The notes beneath the pieces were generated by a model. It ran no database searches, had not been told where the DNA came from, and saw only the letters and a list, made by a program, of their open reading frames with translations. Positions 1 to 11,967 of a stretch of 64,000 nucleotides of DNA are shown here, in pieces. Origin of the DNA: Paramarasmius palmivorus (taxonomy: Eukaryota; Basidiomycota; Agaricomycetes; Agaricales; Marasmiaceae). The first letter of the stretch is position 1. Every line of letters starts with the position of its first letter. The DNA is taken from positions 124,001-188,000 of the forward strand of contig JAYKXP010000052.1 of NCBI GenBank assembly GCA_037176845.1, given 5' to 3'. Both the position numbers and the translations under genes were made by a program.

Positions 1-571
1 TTTGGAAGCATGCGACTGCTACCTAAACGCGGCCAAATTGTCGAAGCCTAGGTATGGGACACACAGACTGCAGTGAAGGCTGGCTTACAAGGTTCTGTCA
101 ATCGGTGATCAAAATTTCCGCCGTATGAAGTTGGGGTCTTTTCTTGCAGTTGAAGCTGAAGGATCGTGAGGATGTTATGCCTCTGTTGTTCAAAAAATAG
201 CTCAATTGCTGGTAGTTTTTCTATGCTACCGCAATGACTCGAGACAACTCCAGTAGCTAAATTTGCGGTTTAACAGCGGCCATCAGTTGATGTCGCGAGA
301 ATGGAATGGATAAGAAGTTGATTTCCTGCCGAGTGGGTCCCATCCGCTGCGAAAACGTCTGTAAAGAGCATGGAAATCCAGGCTTGAATAGGTTCGCTGG
401 CTTGGAGAGGTCTGAGCGGCGCCTTGAGCGCGGCCAATACCAAAAGAGGAGGAACAAGCGATGTCGCGTGGCTCGGTTACCTCGGCATCGCATCAACAAA
501 GGGGAAATGCAGTGCGGCTGTGCCAAATTTATTGTTCTCATAAAACCATCGCGACATGAACGTTGCCATCA
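1..571. other. Left-edge intergenic DNA, upstream of the phospholipase gene
   Basis: I see no supported gene here. Two overlapping open frames on opposite strands (about 257-541 and 306-608) have no recognisable domain and no convincing splice partners. The stretch ends at the start codon of the phospholipase B gene and should contain its promoter. No clear TATA box is visible. Confidence 0.5.
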
Positions 572-2796
572 ATGCTTCTCTTTTTCCTGTATCCTGCTCT
601 TGCCCTAGCGCAGGCGGTAACGGACTATGCGCCCAAGGTCGACGTCCCTTGTCCAGACTTGTCTACCTTCGAGTTTGTTAGGGAATGGACTCCCCAGAAC
701 CAGTCTCTGAATTCTGCTGAAGAAACGTACATCAACACGCGCCAGACACAAGTCTTGCCAGGTGCTTGGAAAGATTGGCTCGGAGACGCATCGCAGTTGG
801 GATACGATTTCAATGCTCTCTCTCAGAACCTTCCAAAGGTCGGGATTGCTATCCCTGGAGGTGGTTTACGAGCTGCACAGTATGGCGCTGCCACCCTTAA
901 CGCCCTAGACGCTCGCAACGACACTGCCAAGGCTGCAGGCACTGGCGGCTTACTACAGGTCGCTTCATACATAACAGGCCTCAGCGGCGGCTCATGGATC
1001 ACTTCATCACTCATCTTCAACAACTTTCCTACTCTCTACGACCTGGTGTTTGGCAGCACTTCAGCAGGCACCAACGGATGGCAACTCGACGTTCCCTTCG
1101 TTACCCCCGACGGCACCAACCTTTTCTCCGACCTCAATCAATACTTTTTTGGTAGTATACTTTGGAGTGTCATGGCCAAAGCGAAAACTGGCATCGATAC
1201 TTCCCTCACCGATCCATGGGCACGCATGATATCCTATCATTTCCTCAATCAGACCACGCCAGCAAACTTTTTCACCAATGACTCGGCTCATGGCGCGGGC
1301 CAGTTATGGTCATCCATGCCTCTCGTACCCGCATTTGCAGGACATCAGGTCCCATTGCCTATACTCGTAACCGACTCCCGACCGGTGGGGAGCAACTATA
1401 CTACAGCACTACCGCTTGAACCAACTGTATACGAGATCACACCGTTCGAGCTGGCCTCGTACGATCCCGATCTCAGTGCAGGTGCCAACATCATCTATGC
1501 TGGGACCCACATGACCGACAAAAAACCCACGGGTGGGAGCACCTGTGTAACTGGCTTTGATCAGGTCGGGTTCATGATGGGCACTAGTGCCAGTTTATTC
1601 AACGTATGTGCTTTTCTATTATCCTTGGACTTGTACCGATCTATCTGTTACAGCAAATCCTCGACTTTGCCCACAACACTCTCCAGGGCTTTTCTGATTC
1701 CGATGGTGCTGGTCTCCTCTATGTCCTATCCCGACAGCTGTCCCAAGTTCGTACTCGGGCAGACGACGTGGCTAACTGGCCTTCGCCCTTCAACGGCGTC
1801 AAGTCATCGACCTTCCGCGACAGCAACGCAACGTGGTTAGAGTTGCTTGACGGTGCCTCAAATGGGGAGAACGTACCCTATGCACCTTTGCTTGTTCGGG
1901 AGAGGGCATTGGACGTTATTGTTACATTGGAGGGCAGTGCTGACGATCCTAATAACTGGCCAAAGTGAGTGCGCAGTACATTATCCGGTCAAAATTATCT
2001 AACCAATTCCTAAAGTGGTTCATCACCTATCATGACCTCTACACGTCAGCAAAAACTTCTCCAGCCTTCTCATCAGCGCTTCCCGCCTATTCCCATGGAT
2101 CCGCAGGTGTGGATCGACACCGGGATTAGAGCTCGCCCGACGTTTTTCGGATGTAACCCTCAGAGCAAGACCGATTATCCATTGGTTGTCTACCTACCCA
2201 ACGCACCCCCTTTAGACGGGAGTGATCCTGCAGCGAACACTGCCACTTTCCGTCTGACCTATACCATCCCTCACACCCAGCTCATCTTTGACCAAGTCCT
2301 CAAGAACACGATAGGCGGTTTCGTTCCCGGCACAAACGACCCCGATCCAGACTTTGGCAAATGTCTTCAGTGCGCGCTGATTGATCGAGCCCGTCTTTCC
2401 TCCAATTCCTCGTCGACGCCGATACCGAGAAGCGATATCTGTACAAAATGCTTTGACAGATATTGTTACGATCCACAAGCAGCGAATCAGCCGAACGCTG
2501 CTAGAGATCTACCGAACAGAAAGCAAGCGTTTGTGGATCCCGATCCTCAGGGCTTGGATAAATTCAGTGGGTTTATAAGTCGTAACAAGGCAGGATTTAT
2601 TGGTGGGATCGTTGGGCTGGTGGTGTTTATCGGTGCGGTGATTGGTGGTTTGATATGGTGGAAGAAGAGAAGAGATGCACAGCGGGCAAAGGGGGAGTAT
2701 GCGCGAGTCGCGGCGTTGACGGATTTGGATGGTGGCAAGGGCGGTGGCTATGAGAACTATGTGAGGGAAGCGGAAGTGTATGAGATGAGGAGATGA
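572..2796 (+). CDS. Lysophospholipase / phospholipase B, secreted and membrane-anchored (3 exons)
   Basis: This enzyme family removes acyl chains from glycerophospholipids and lysophospholipids outside the cell. Exons are 572-1603, 1654-1964 and 2016-2796, joined by introns of 50 and 51 nt, giving about 707 residues. The ATG at 572 starts a short hydrophobic signal peptide ending near ALALAQA. The nucleophile motif GLSGGSW lies near residue 138, after an oxyanion-type GGGLR loop. GTSASLFN and NWPNGSS blocks typical of fungal PLB follow. The catalytic aspartate is probably in LLDGA near residue 410, where most relatives have DGG. The last ~80 residues hold a transmembrane helix (GGIVGLVVFIGAVIGGLIWW) followed by a basic, charged tail, so this is a type I membrane protein rather than a GPI-anchored one. 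It converges on the ferric reductase. The family call is secure; substrate preference cannot be read. Confidence 0.93.
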
Positions 2797-3089
2797 GCAT
2801 TGTAACGAGGAGATGCTTTCGATGATTTCTTGTTTTCGTGCCATTCATGCTTTCGTTTTCAATCTTGGGATTACGGACGCTTTCCACGGACCTGATGCAC
2901 TTTGATGTATTTATGACCTTACCCACGACTTCTAATTCGAATAATACTTGTACCAGAAATCCTGACCGTGACATGGGCGCTCAAATGCTAAACTCTCGCT
3001 TCACGTTCCATCACCAGGTATAGTCAAGCCGACATCATTGTATTCAGCGATGTAAGAGAAAGACAGTGTTAATGTAGGGAGAAATTAAA

Positions 3090-4954
3090 CTACCATCCAA
3101 ACGATTCAGTGTGAAGACGGATCTCCTTGGCTTCCCCTCTCAACACCTTGCGTTGGAGTGCCGCCACGCCGTTACTCAAATCTATCTTGAGACTTTCTGG
3201 GCCACAGCCAAACACAATTGTCCTACCAGCACCGACTAACTGATCCAGAGTGTGCGATATGTTTGGACGTTGACCAAAGCGCACTTTGGACAAAAGCCCG
3301 TCTCCGACATCGACAGACTCCAGGCTCTGAGCCTCAGTATCGATCTCCTTGTCATTCGGAGTGGGAGTCGAGCTTATTTGAGCTTCCCCTGTCACCCATA
3401 GCTCAAACTTTACGGATCCTTCTGGCGACCTGATTTTGGCAGTTTCGAGCTCGGCACTCGCCCACGACAACGAGGCTAGCTGCCTCACGACCCAGACCAT
3501 TGTCACTGACTTGATAACTGCTTTGTCGTCGGATACATGATTGGCTAGGTGCTGAAGCCAAGGAAGCACGCCAGAGAAACCGCCACCTCCTGCGACGAGA
3601 ATGGCATGTTCGTATCTCGTCTCGACTCTGGGCCGGATAATAGTGCCATAGGGCCCATCGACGGTGACTGAGGGCATCTTTCCCGATTCTGAGAGACTAG
3701 CCAACCTCGCAGTCAGTCCCTGTTGCGAGCGCACGTAGAAGACCATTTTTGACGAATAGGCAGCGGTCTTTTCGTCCTGATCCGGAATGTTGGCAATCGT
3801 AAAAGGATGGTTATCCAAGGGTCGTAGCTTCGCGAACCTCAGAAACACGTGCTGTCCAGGTTCCCACCTCCACCGCCCCATCACCTCAAGTTCCAGCTTG
3901 ATCATGTTCTCTTTCATCTTCGTCACAACGACTGGAGCCTGAGTGAACCAATATCCACTAAAATAGAAAGTGCTCGTCTTCGTAAAACAGCGGATGATGA
4001 TTTGAAGCAACCAAATAACCAGGGTCGCCCACAGATACGCCCAGGAATCGCCTAAATCACCGGCATGCCAGAAGAGAAGTCCCAGGTACACGATCGCAAG
4101 CAAAATGTGCACTTGGACGAATACCTCGTATGCCAGCCTCCGCAGCGGCGGCAGGGACAGTATTGCGAGACCGGCGAGCATGCCTAATGCGGGGGTGCCA
4201 TTGTATTCGAGGCTGCCTGCGCGATACCATCGTTCACGGAGGAATGCCGCGCCGCCTTCACGAAGGGGCTGGACAATAAAGGGGATAGTATGGATGACAG
4301 CGAGATAGAGCATAAGGTATGCAGTCCAGCGATGGAAGACATTCAATTTTTCGTGGCCGAGGCCGGTAAGCATGGTTATGAAGTTGACCTGGGACAGTTA
4401 GTGATTGATTAGGCACAAAAGGGAAATTGGCTCACCTTGCCGGCAGTTGCATAGGTCAAAGGAACGAGAGCAAATGACATGAGTCCAGTCCTAATCGCAA
4501 GTGGCGGACTGCCATATCCACGTCTCCCTCGATAGTACGGATGGCGCGCAAATGACATAGCTGTCGTCGCGGCCCATACGAGTAGAATCACGACACCCAC
4601 ACCCAGAGATGGCAGATTGACATACTCGGCAAATCGCCCTCTCAACCTCCTGTAGGACCAGTACCTCACCAGCGCAGCAACCTTATCTGACATATTCGGT
4701 GCCTCCTTCACTCGTGAACTCCGAGATGAAAAGATCTGGGAGATAAAGTGTAAGGAAGAGAGGATGATGATACCAGCGAATATCCAACATGTGTAGTGTC
4801 CGTAGAGGAACTGCGCATCGTAGGACACAGCGGCTTGCGAGGCTTCGTGTTCCTGCTGGAAGGCAACGCAAGAATCGTTGTTGCAGCGTGGATCTGAGAG
4901 GGGAAGGGAGGAAAACCAAGGGGCTACATAGCCCGTCGCTGTTTGCATAGACAT
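3090..4954 (-). CDS. Ferric reductase transmembrane component (FRE/NOX-type flavocytochrome), 2 exons
   Basis: The protein should pass electrons from NAD(P)H through FAD and two haems across the membrane to extracellular ferric or cupric iron, before high-affinity iron uptake. Exons are 4954-4436 and 4388-3090 with a 47-nt intron, giving about 604 residues. Start is the first true ATG. About seven membrane helices lie in the N-terminal 330 residues. Histidines in HRWTAYLMLYLAVIH and FVQVHILL are the expected haem ligands. A cytosolic FAD domain shows HPFTI, and an NAD-binding domain shows AILVAGGGGFSG and a late FGCGPESL. The C-terminus ends in FGW, close to the family's usual ending. No permease or multicopper oxidase partner lies beside it. 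The subfamily (iron versus copper) is not resolved. Confidence 0.92.
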
Positions 4955-6718
4955 GATTGACACTGCTCAAACCGAAAATCCTAGAAGGTTTTGATCAGTA
5001 TTTATAGATATCGGGAACGCGAATACATACAGAGATCTTGATCAAAATACAAAACCTGATTGCTTTCGAGATTCAAATGTGGTTCGGACGTCAATCTTGT
5101 CGAGGCGAGCAGGACGACGGTGGTGGGAAGCAATGGACCACCTAATTCAAACGGCATGAGCACAAGCTTTTATAGTGAGCCTAAAAATACGATCAGGCCC
5201 GTGCAATCGGTTGTATCACTCACTGTCCATTATCGAAATCCCGGCAAACGCGCTCAAAGCTCGTTCAAGCAATGACATTTTCATTGACATTTGTCTTAAT
5301 CGTCCACAGACAAAGGAGCCGACCGTACAAGGTTGCCCAATCCTTTCCCCTGCTAGGAAATCAGCCAGGTCGCCTCAGGCTCAACCGATATCGGCGTAAT
5401 TTCAATACAGTTTTGAGACCTTTGCACGCGGTCCCTGGAGCGCATGACATTCCCCGAGTGAATGGTGACTCAGGAATTTATACCAAACTGGGCTTGGGGC
5501 GTGGAAGACAGGGTCAAGGGGCCGGAACATTGGAGAATTGCGGGCCAATCTGGGTCAATGTTGAGTCGACTCGGGTGTGTATCACGGCGGTGAGCCCACA
5601 GAGCGTGTTCTGAACCAGCACAGTGCCATGGATACTGGTTTACGAGGGTACTTGGAAGTATTTGGAAGACGGGTTGGAGTGGTTGTAGCGTTAGAGAGAT
5701 GGCGTATAGCAAGCGTTGGGCTGGACTGAGTATATATGTTTAAGATATTCAGGGTGAATTGAACCTTAAGGAGAGAGTATGCAAATCCAAACATCAGGAC
5801 AATGGTCTGATGAAGGGCGTAACACTCACCAAAACGTCAAACTTTCTTTGTTCGCCTTTTTTTCCTGAGCTCTTCAAGGGTGACTTGCAGTGGGACAGCG
5901 ACCGAAGGGTTCTTCCTGCGATCGACTTGAAGAGCCTGGAAGATGTCGTAAAAAGTCCACAAACAGAATGGGAAGGGACTGAAGCTGAAAGGGTTGGTGA
6001 TGGTGGTTCGTAGTAGGGGTTTGAATTTGCAGGAATGCGCACTCCATATTTATACCCCAGGCGCCCAAAATTGATGGCTGTGAGCCATTTGTGCGGCACG
6101 CTCGGCTGAGGTCTTACATATTGGATAATCCGACGATGAGGCATTTTCCCCAAAAAAACGGTCAATTTTGGGAGAAATGTCCGATTCCTGTAGAAAATCG
6201 CTCTGAGAGTACCTACCACACCCACTACGAATCGCTTTTTGATAGACAAAAATCAATCTGGACACAATGCATTTCCTACCGAAAAAGACAGCCGACGTTT
6301 TCCGATGCGTTTTATCCTCAAGAAATCCTTCGGCACGAATCCGATTGGCTGACAATGGGTTTTTTTGAATGAAAAAGCGTATTCAAAAACTATAGGCGTC
6401 TCGTTTGCCTAGAAACGTTTTCTTTTCGGATGGGTGTTTGGCCATCGGACAGCGATTTCTTCTGGGTGTGTACGTTACTGTTTAAGGAACTGAGCAATGC
6501 ATTACTCTAGCAATATGCACTAATATGCATCACCTGCCGACAAACCGGCTAGAAGGGCCCGAGGCTAGTCAGTGGTAGAGACTCAGCAGAAATTCTTACC
6601 GAACATTCTTGTCAACATCCCTGAATTCGAAGGTTCAGAACTGGACCGTCGTGACTCTATTCCAGTGGGTATATATAAACCATGTGAAGACATATCGATT
6701 TCATCAGTAACGAGTACC
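4955..6718. other. 1.8-kb divergent intergenic region
   Basis: This gap separates the ferric reductase and the left esterase, which are transcribed away from each other. Several open frames of 70-150 codons occur on both strands, but none has a recognisable motif or coherent splice partners. It must contain both promoters. The only clear element is the TATA box at 6672-6681. Confidence 0.5.
6672..6681 (+). promoter_or_regulatory. TATA box of the left esterase gene
   Basis: TATATAAACC sits about 40-47 nt before the ATG at 6719. The same ten bases occur at the same distance before the paralogous gene on the other strand (13361-13370), which suggests a core promoter inherited with the duplication. 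Confidence 0.65.
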
Positions 6719-8034
6719 ATGGCTGAATACGCACACCTATCCACTGTTGATCCCGAACTCGCACCTCTCCTCGTCAACTTACCTCCCTATGAAAAGGTCT
6801 CCGCTCAAACCCGCCGAGAAAGGTTCGAAACGGTCGCAATAGCTGTTGTCAAGAAGAACGCAGAGCCTTTCCTTCCTTCCGCCGAGGAATATAAAGCGGA
6901 AGATCGATATATTGATGTTGGTGATGGAATCAAGGTGCTGGCGAAATGCGTTACACCAGTGCCAAAGCGAGGGGAAGAGGAAAGATTTCCGTTGCTTTTC
7001 TGGATACATGGTGGAGGTGAGCGTTCGCGGTCTTGGGTTTCAAAAGGATCTGGAGGCTGACAGGACGACTCGAAGGATGGATCTTGGGAAATGCAGATAT
7101 GGACGACTATACGATGAGAACAATTAGCGTGAACGTTCGCGTTTCAGTCGTCAATTGCGAGTACCGGTATGTCATGAAATATCTCTTCCCCAAATCGATT
7201 CTTATCTGCATAGGCTGGCACCTGAGAACCCATTCCCCGCAGCAGTAGACGATACGTTCGCTGCGTTGAAATACGTGTGTATACCCTTGCTTTTGCCTCT
7301 ATCCTTCACTCAGCTTGTGCAGGTTGCATCACACCCGGAGGAGTTCTCGGCTGATCTGAAGAAGGGCTTCATCGTCGCTGGAGCTTCCGCAGGAGGCAAC
7401 TTGTCCGCAGTGCTGTCACATCTCGCTCGTGAAGATCCATTCTTCAAGGACAAGCCTATCACTGGCCAGCACTTACAGGTCCCGCTGGTGTGTCACCCCA
7501 AAGCTTATCCGGAAAAGTGAGTTATGTCACTCGAACGTGAGAAGGCATTGATCTGACTCTGGAGTCAGATACAAGTCTTCTTTATTGTCATTAGAACAGA
7601 ATAAAGATGCACCTGGGATATCGCTGCGGATGTGTATGACATGATTGGTATGTTCTCTGTGTGCTCTTTCAGCTTGGATACATATCACTTTTGTAGATTT
7701 CTATAATCCTCCTCCAGAAGATCTTCGCTTTTCGCCACTTTTACTGCCTTCGCACAAAGGGCTACCCCCGGCGTTCGTTCAAGTATCTGGTCTCGATCCT
7801 CTGCGTGACGAAGGAATACTATATGAAAAAGTACTACGAGAAGCTGGGGTACCTACTAAGCTTGAGATGTAAGTATCATGTAGTTTTACGGCTGTCCGAC
7901 GAGGTTTTGACAGGCTTCGCAGATATCCAGGAACGGTTCATGGATTCAATGCATTCTATCCTACCATTGGGCAGGCAGCCAAGTGGAGAAACGATCATGA
8001 GGCCGGTCTCCGGTGGTTGCTTGAGCAGAAGTAG
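6719..8034 (+). CDS. HSL-type alpha/beta-hydrolase (esterase), left copy, with a 1-nt deletion in exon 5
   Basis: A carboxylesterase-like enzyme of the alpha/beta-hydrolase fold-3 family. Exons are 6719-7016, 7076-7166, 7214-7274, 7323-7516, exon 5, 7697-7868 and 7923-8034. Exons 1-4 and 6 match the right copy in length exactly (298, 91, 61, 194, 172). Motifs in order: WIHGGG oxyanion loop, [13 protein letters not shown], nucleophile GASAGGN, the DPLRDEG aspartate and the HGFNAF histidine, so the triad is complete. Exon 5 using the acceptor that matches the paralog (7569-7647) is 79 nt instead of 80 and runs into TGA. Using the later AG at 7605-7606 restores the frame as a 41-nt exon but drops about 13 conserved residues. 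So this is either a slightly shortened enzyme or a pseudogene. There is no signal peptide, so it is probably intracellular. Confidence 0.8.
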
Positions 8035-11000
8035 GATGTGGGTATTTTGGTAGGTTTGTGCAGGACACAAGACACGACAAGGATAATGGTATGGTCAAGC
8101 CAATCAAATTGTGTAACTTGAATGTATGTTCCAACAAAATGAATTTTCCCTGGTACTTGTGTCAATAATGAGTGTGCATATGCCCTACTAGGGCTTATGC
8201 GCTTGTGTTCCAAGCAGCCCAGGGAACCCAGAACGCCATGATTTACCGATACCAGCCGATACATCGTTAGGCTTGTCGTCGCAAATAACAAGTATTAGTC
8301 ATTGCTAGACGAGTAACTAATCGATAAATGGCTACCGCGAATATTGATGTGGTCCTCAAAGTATGGCACCCGAATAACGCCGGTGTTCGTAGCTACCGGT
8401 GGCTGAGATGGGGATTATACGGGGCTCGATTTTCCACAGGTGCGGATAGCAAGAGGATAGCTCAAGCAGTATACTTCAGAAACGGATTCGTAGACTTGCT
8501 GAGCAGTTCTCCGACTGAAGTAGCAAAGATAGCCACCCACTCCTTATGCCTTCCGGGAAAGTAAACGATCACATCCATTCCGACCATTATGCTATGAGGA
8601 CGATGCGGCGGCTGTCAGGAGAAACTGAAGGAGCCACTTTTTCAAGTGAGCTAAGCCAAAGACGATCACAATGTTTTGCATCTAGAAGACAGGCCGAGGA
8701 TGCAGAAGTCGATCTGAAGTGGTAAGCTTGGAAGACAGGTCATAATGAAACTGAAGAGTAAAGCTCAGTAGACGGAAAGATTTGATACATTTTGGTGCGA
8801 TACCCAATTCATCAGCAGCCAAAGCGGGCTGGGTCAAAGATTTGCTGAAGGAGCCGTGCGCGGATATGTTTAGGGTTGCCTATCATGTGTGATTCAGGGC
8901 AAAGACCTTGAGTTTGATGCTACTAAGAAATGGGGTGCGGAAACCCAAACCTGAATGATATTCAAAGGCGTCTCTTCTAAACTCACATTTTAGAGAACAT
9001 CATGCCACTGCGAGCGGCATACTAACTGCCGACATACTGTGTGGCAAGCAAAAAAAACACGATTTCGCGTCGAGTAGCTTATGATTGGCACCCGGTTGCA
9101 ACTGCGAGACAAGAATTTTGACTTCAGATCGTTACCAAAGCCCTGAGCACCGGAAACAGTCACTTGCTACCAAACGCTCAAATATATCTCCGTCCGCGAA
9201 CAGCGACAGGGTTGAGCATTTCCGTTGCCCCCCATCCTTCACCGACACCTACAAAAGGTTTAGTCTTCACGGTAGAATCATAATAAAGAGGGTCGCCGAG
9301 GTTTCCTCCAGTACGCTATTCAGTATAGCCTCTTCCAAGAAGCATAAGCTTGCCAAACGAAATAGTTGGAGCGTGGTGGCACACCAGATGATGGTGTTGA
9401 TTCTTCTGGACAATCAATCACAAGAGTTTCCTGTTTTTGATACTGCATTCTGGCCGTACTGGGCAAAGAGCGGTTGGAGAACGGTAGGGGCAATATAAAT
9501 ACGTCAGTCCCTACGTGAACGACGAGAGTTCGACATGTGAGTTAATGGCCAGAGAGCGGGGACGAGATCCGACATTTTTTGACAGCTTTGTCCAGGTGGA
9601 TTTTGTTGCTACGACCCGTACCGAGGCCGTCGGAGGAAGGAATTGAAATTTGTGAAAGAAGGCATTTGCTGACTCGAATATTGTGAGGAAGAAGGCTCAG
9701 TGTTTTTCCGCTTTAAAATTTTTGTTTCCGTGGCTAGTAGCAAATGGTGACCATATCCAAGCTTGAATGATATCTGAAGGTTCAACAGAGCTCTGAGTAG
9801 ATGCTTCTGATCTTCGTTTAACGTTGTGCGTTGTGAACCCTCAAGAAGCGCAAACTGAGAGACATGGGCGACGTTGAGGGTCAGAAACGTAACCGTTGAC
9901 TCGGAGGAACGCCGCGGTCACATGTTACGTCACGGTCAGTTGAAAGTTCCGAGTTCCCATGATCATTTGAAATTTTACTTTTTCCACCTGAACCTCCAGT
10001 TCCGGGTCCGCATGGGTGTGTAGAAAGATTTGCAAAAGAAAGGTCGACGATTTTGCTATCAGAGGCGAGAAGTAAATCTGCCCGTTAGACTGTGGGTCAA
10101 GCCGAATCGTCAACATAGCCTCCCTCAAATTTACGCCTTCAGACCAAACCGGAACTCAAAAAAGAGGCGACAGTGATTGGGTGGGTGTTCACAAGCGGAC
10201 ATGATGCCTCAGAAAGAAACCGAGGGCTGATTCATTCTTCTCAAGGAACCAAAAATCTAGTCGCGAACCCAGGATCAGATCCTGGATCATCATCTTTCTT
10301 TTGGATTTAGAATTGTTTACATGCATGAAACTAAAAGACTACCCACTCACGTACTTACTGACGTAGGTCCAGCTCTCGTGCATTCTCTAACCGCATTTGA
10401 AAGCTTCTATGAAATGAAAAACACTGGTGTGCGGTGAGAGGAATCAGAATCGACGGCTAATGATCTATGTTTCGCCAAGTTTTCGTCGTACCTGATCCAA
10501 AGGAGGTGACTATACCTAATGCATTGATGACCAGCTTTTTGCACTCATCAAACTCTTCGTAGATGCCACACGCCCCACTGGCAGTGCCTGTCCGGACTGG
10601 TGGCGGATAGAAGCTCAGTGCACTTCGAAACACTTGCCAACTCTCATTGTCGATAAGTGCCTTTTTCTGCTTCAGAACTATCATGTTGGGTTAACACTGA
10701 ACTTCTCGTACAGGACATGGATGATCCATAGCCTAGGATCGAACGTCGAGGATTCATCTTCATTCACCTTTACAAAAAAAAACTCGCATTTGTTACAGTT
10801 CTATGCTCCACAGCATGAGTCGGAACTCAAGGTACATGAAACGGCTCCATCGAGTCAGAACTGCTCAGCGATCTATTAAATCTAACATTTTGGATTCAGG
10901 TATTCATCTATACTTTAATTGAAACTATCTCATCTCCCTACAGCACCCCTCGTATCTTTCCCCATCTAGTTTATCAAAACACCACATCTCTGTCCCGCCT

Positions 11001-11248
11001 TTCAGGAGTGGAATAGTCGCCGTCGACTGTCCTGCGCTTTGCTGGAATTGTACTAGGGGCTAGACATCCTAATATCACTGGCAGCCACATTCCTCCACCC
11101 TCATGACACGAAAGCCAGGAGACCTTAACGCATTGGTATTTTTGGTCATGAAAAAGGGTATAAAAGAGAAAAGGTCTATGCCTTTTCCTCAGTCGAACAC
11201 CTAGTTCAGCTACCACAGTAATCATTCCTAGTGAATCCTCTGCTCACA
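8035..11248. other. 3.2-kb gene-poor stretch between the left esterase and the hydrophobin
   Basis: I find no supported gene. Open frames here are short (under 140 codons) and lack domains or splice partners. A perfect 8-bp inverted repeat with a one-base spacer lies at 10269-10285 (CCAGGATC / GATCCTGG). A short element near 9904-9955 resembles one near 13728-13795. The right end holds the hydrophobin promoter. Transposon remnants cannot be excluded by eye. Confidence 0.45.
11159..11166 (+). promoter_or_regulatory. TATA box of the hydrophobin gene
   Basis: TATAAAAG lies about 83-90 nt before the ATG at 11249, a normal distance for a highly expressed fungal gene with a short 5' untranslated leader. 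Confidence 0.6.
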
Positions 11249-11771
11249 ATGTACAAAGCCGCCCTCCTCTTGCCATTTGTACTTCTTGTCGCTGGTCAGA
11301 ATCCATGCGATTCTTCAACTGAGAACCTCAAGGTATATCCTCATGTCTGGCCATCGCTATGCTTATTGATGATCGTTTCATATACCAGTGTTGCGAGCGC
11401 GTAGTCGCTGTGAGTCGATTCTTGATGGGTTCTCGAGGCTGATATGCTGATTTCTCCGCTTCACAGGCCAATACTATTGGTGTCATCCTCGCTCTTCTGG
11501 GCGTCACCGGCGTAGACTCCGCCGTCCAGGTGTTAGTTACTCTCTGTTTTGTTCCATCTAATAAGTATTCTCACAAGTTACCTCAACAGTGGACAAGGTT
11601 GCGCCGGCGTCACCAGTGTTGACTGTTGCGTGGATAGTATTGCTGCTTGCTGCAATCGTGATGGCGTCAACGTTGTAAGTAATGGCCGCTAGACCAAGCA
11701 ATAGTGCGCTGATCAATGATTATGGTCTTTTCAAGAACGGCATGGTGGTCGTTAACTGCGCTTCCGTCTAG
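11249..11771 (+). CDS. Hydrophobin, class I-like, with nine cysteines (5 exons)
   Basis: Hydrophobins are small secreted proteins that self-assemble at air-water interfaces and coat aerial hyphae. Exons are 11249-11332, 11389-11409, 11467-11531, 11590-11674 and 11736-11771. They join in frame to 96 residues; exon 2 is only 21 nt and carries the first CC pair. A signal peptide ends near VLLVAG. Cysteines fall at residues 20, 29, 30, 61, 69, 70, 77, 78 and 93. Using C70 as the fifth, the spacing (X8-CC-X30-C-X8-C-X6-CC-X14-C) fits the class I pattern; C69 is an extra ninth cysteine. A long hydrophobic loop (residues 36-58) lies between C3 and C4, as expected. The gene sits between two convergent esterases. 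The fold call rests on the cysteine pattern, size and signal peptide. Confidence 0.85.
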
Positions 11772-11967
11772 TATTCTAGCTCAATAACCAGTTGAGCATA
11801 CACAACATTTCTTTTTCTCGTGATCGTTATGAAAAACTTGGAAGAAAATCCCCAAAAAAAGCTCTGGCGTATTGTGTATGTTTGTGGCGAATAAACGTGC
11901 TATGGTTGACTGCTTTGCGATGTTTACTCTACTAGCAAACCCACATCACATGTGGCCATTGGATTTC

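Noticed and set aside
257..608. Overlapping open frames on both strands before the phospholipase
   Set aside because: No domain, no splice logic, and one overlaps the real signal peptide start in another frame.
5794..6372. Open frames of 93-151 codons on both strands between the ferric reductase and the esterase
   Set aside because: Compositionally like intergenic DNA, no recognisable motif, and no conserved start context.
9085..9498. 137-codon open frame on the plus strand
   Set aside because: No motif, no homology I recognise, and no neighbouring exons.
10269..10285. Perfect 8-bp inverted repeat with one-base spacer
   Set aside because: Too short and isolated to call an operator, tRNA arm or transposon end.
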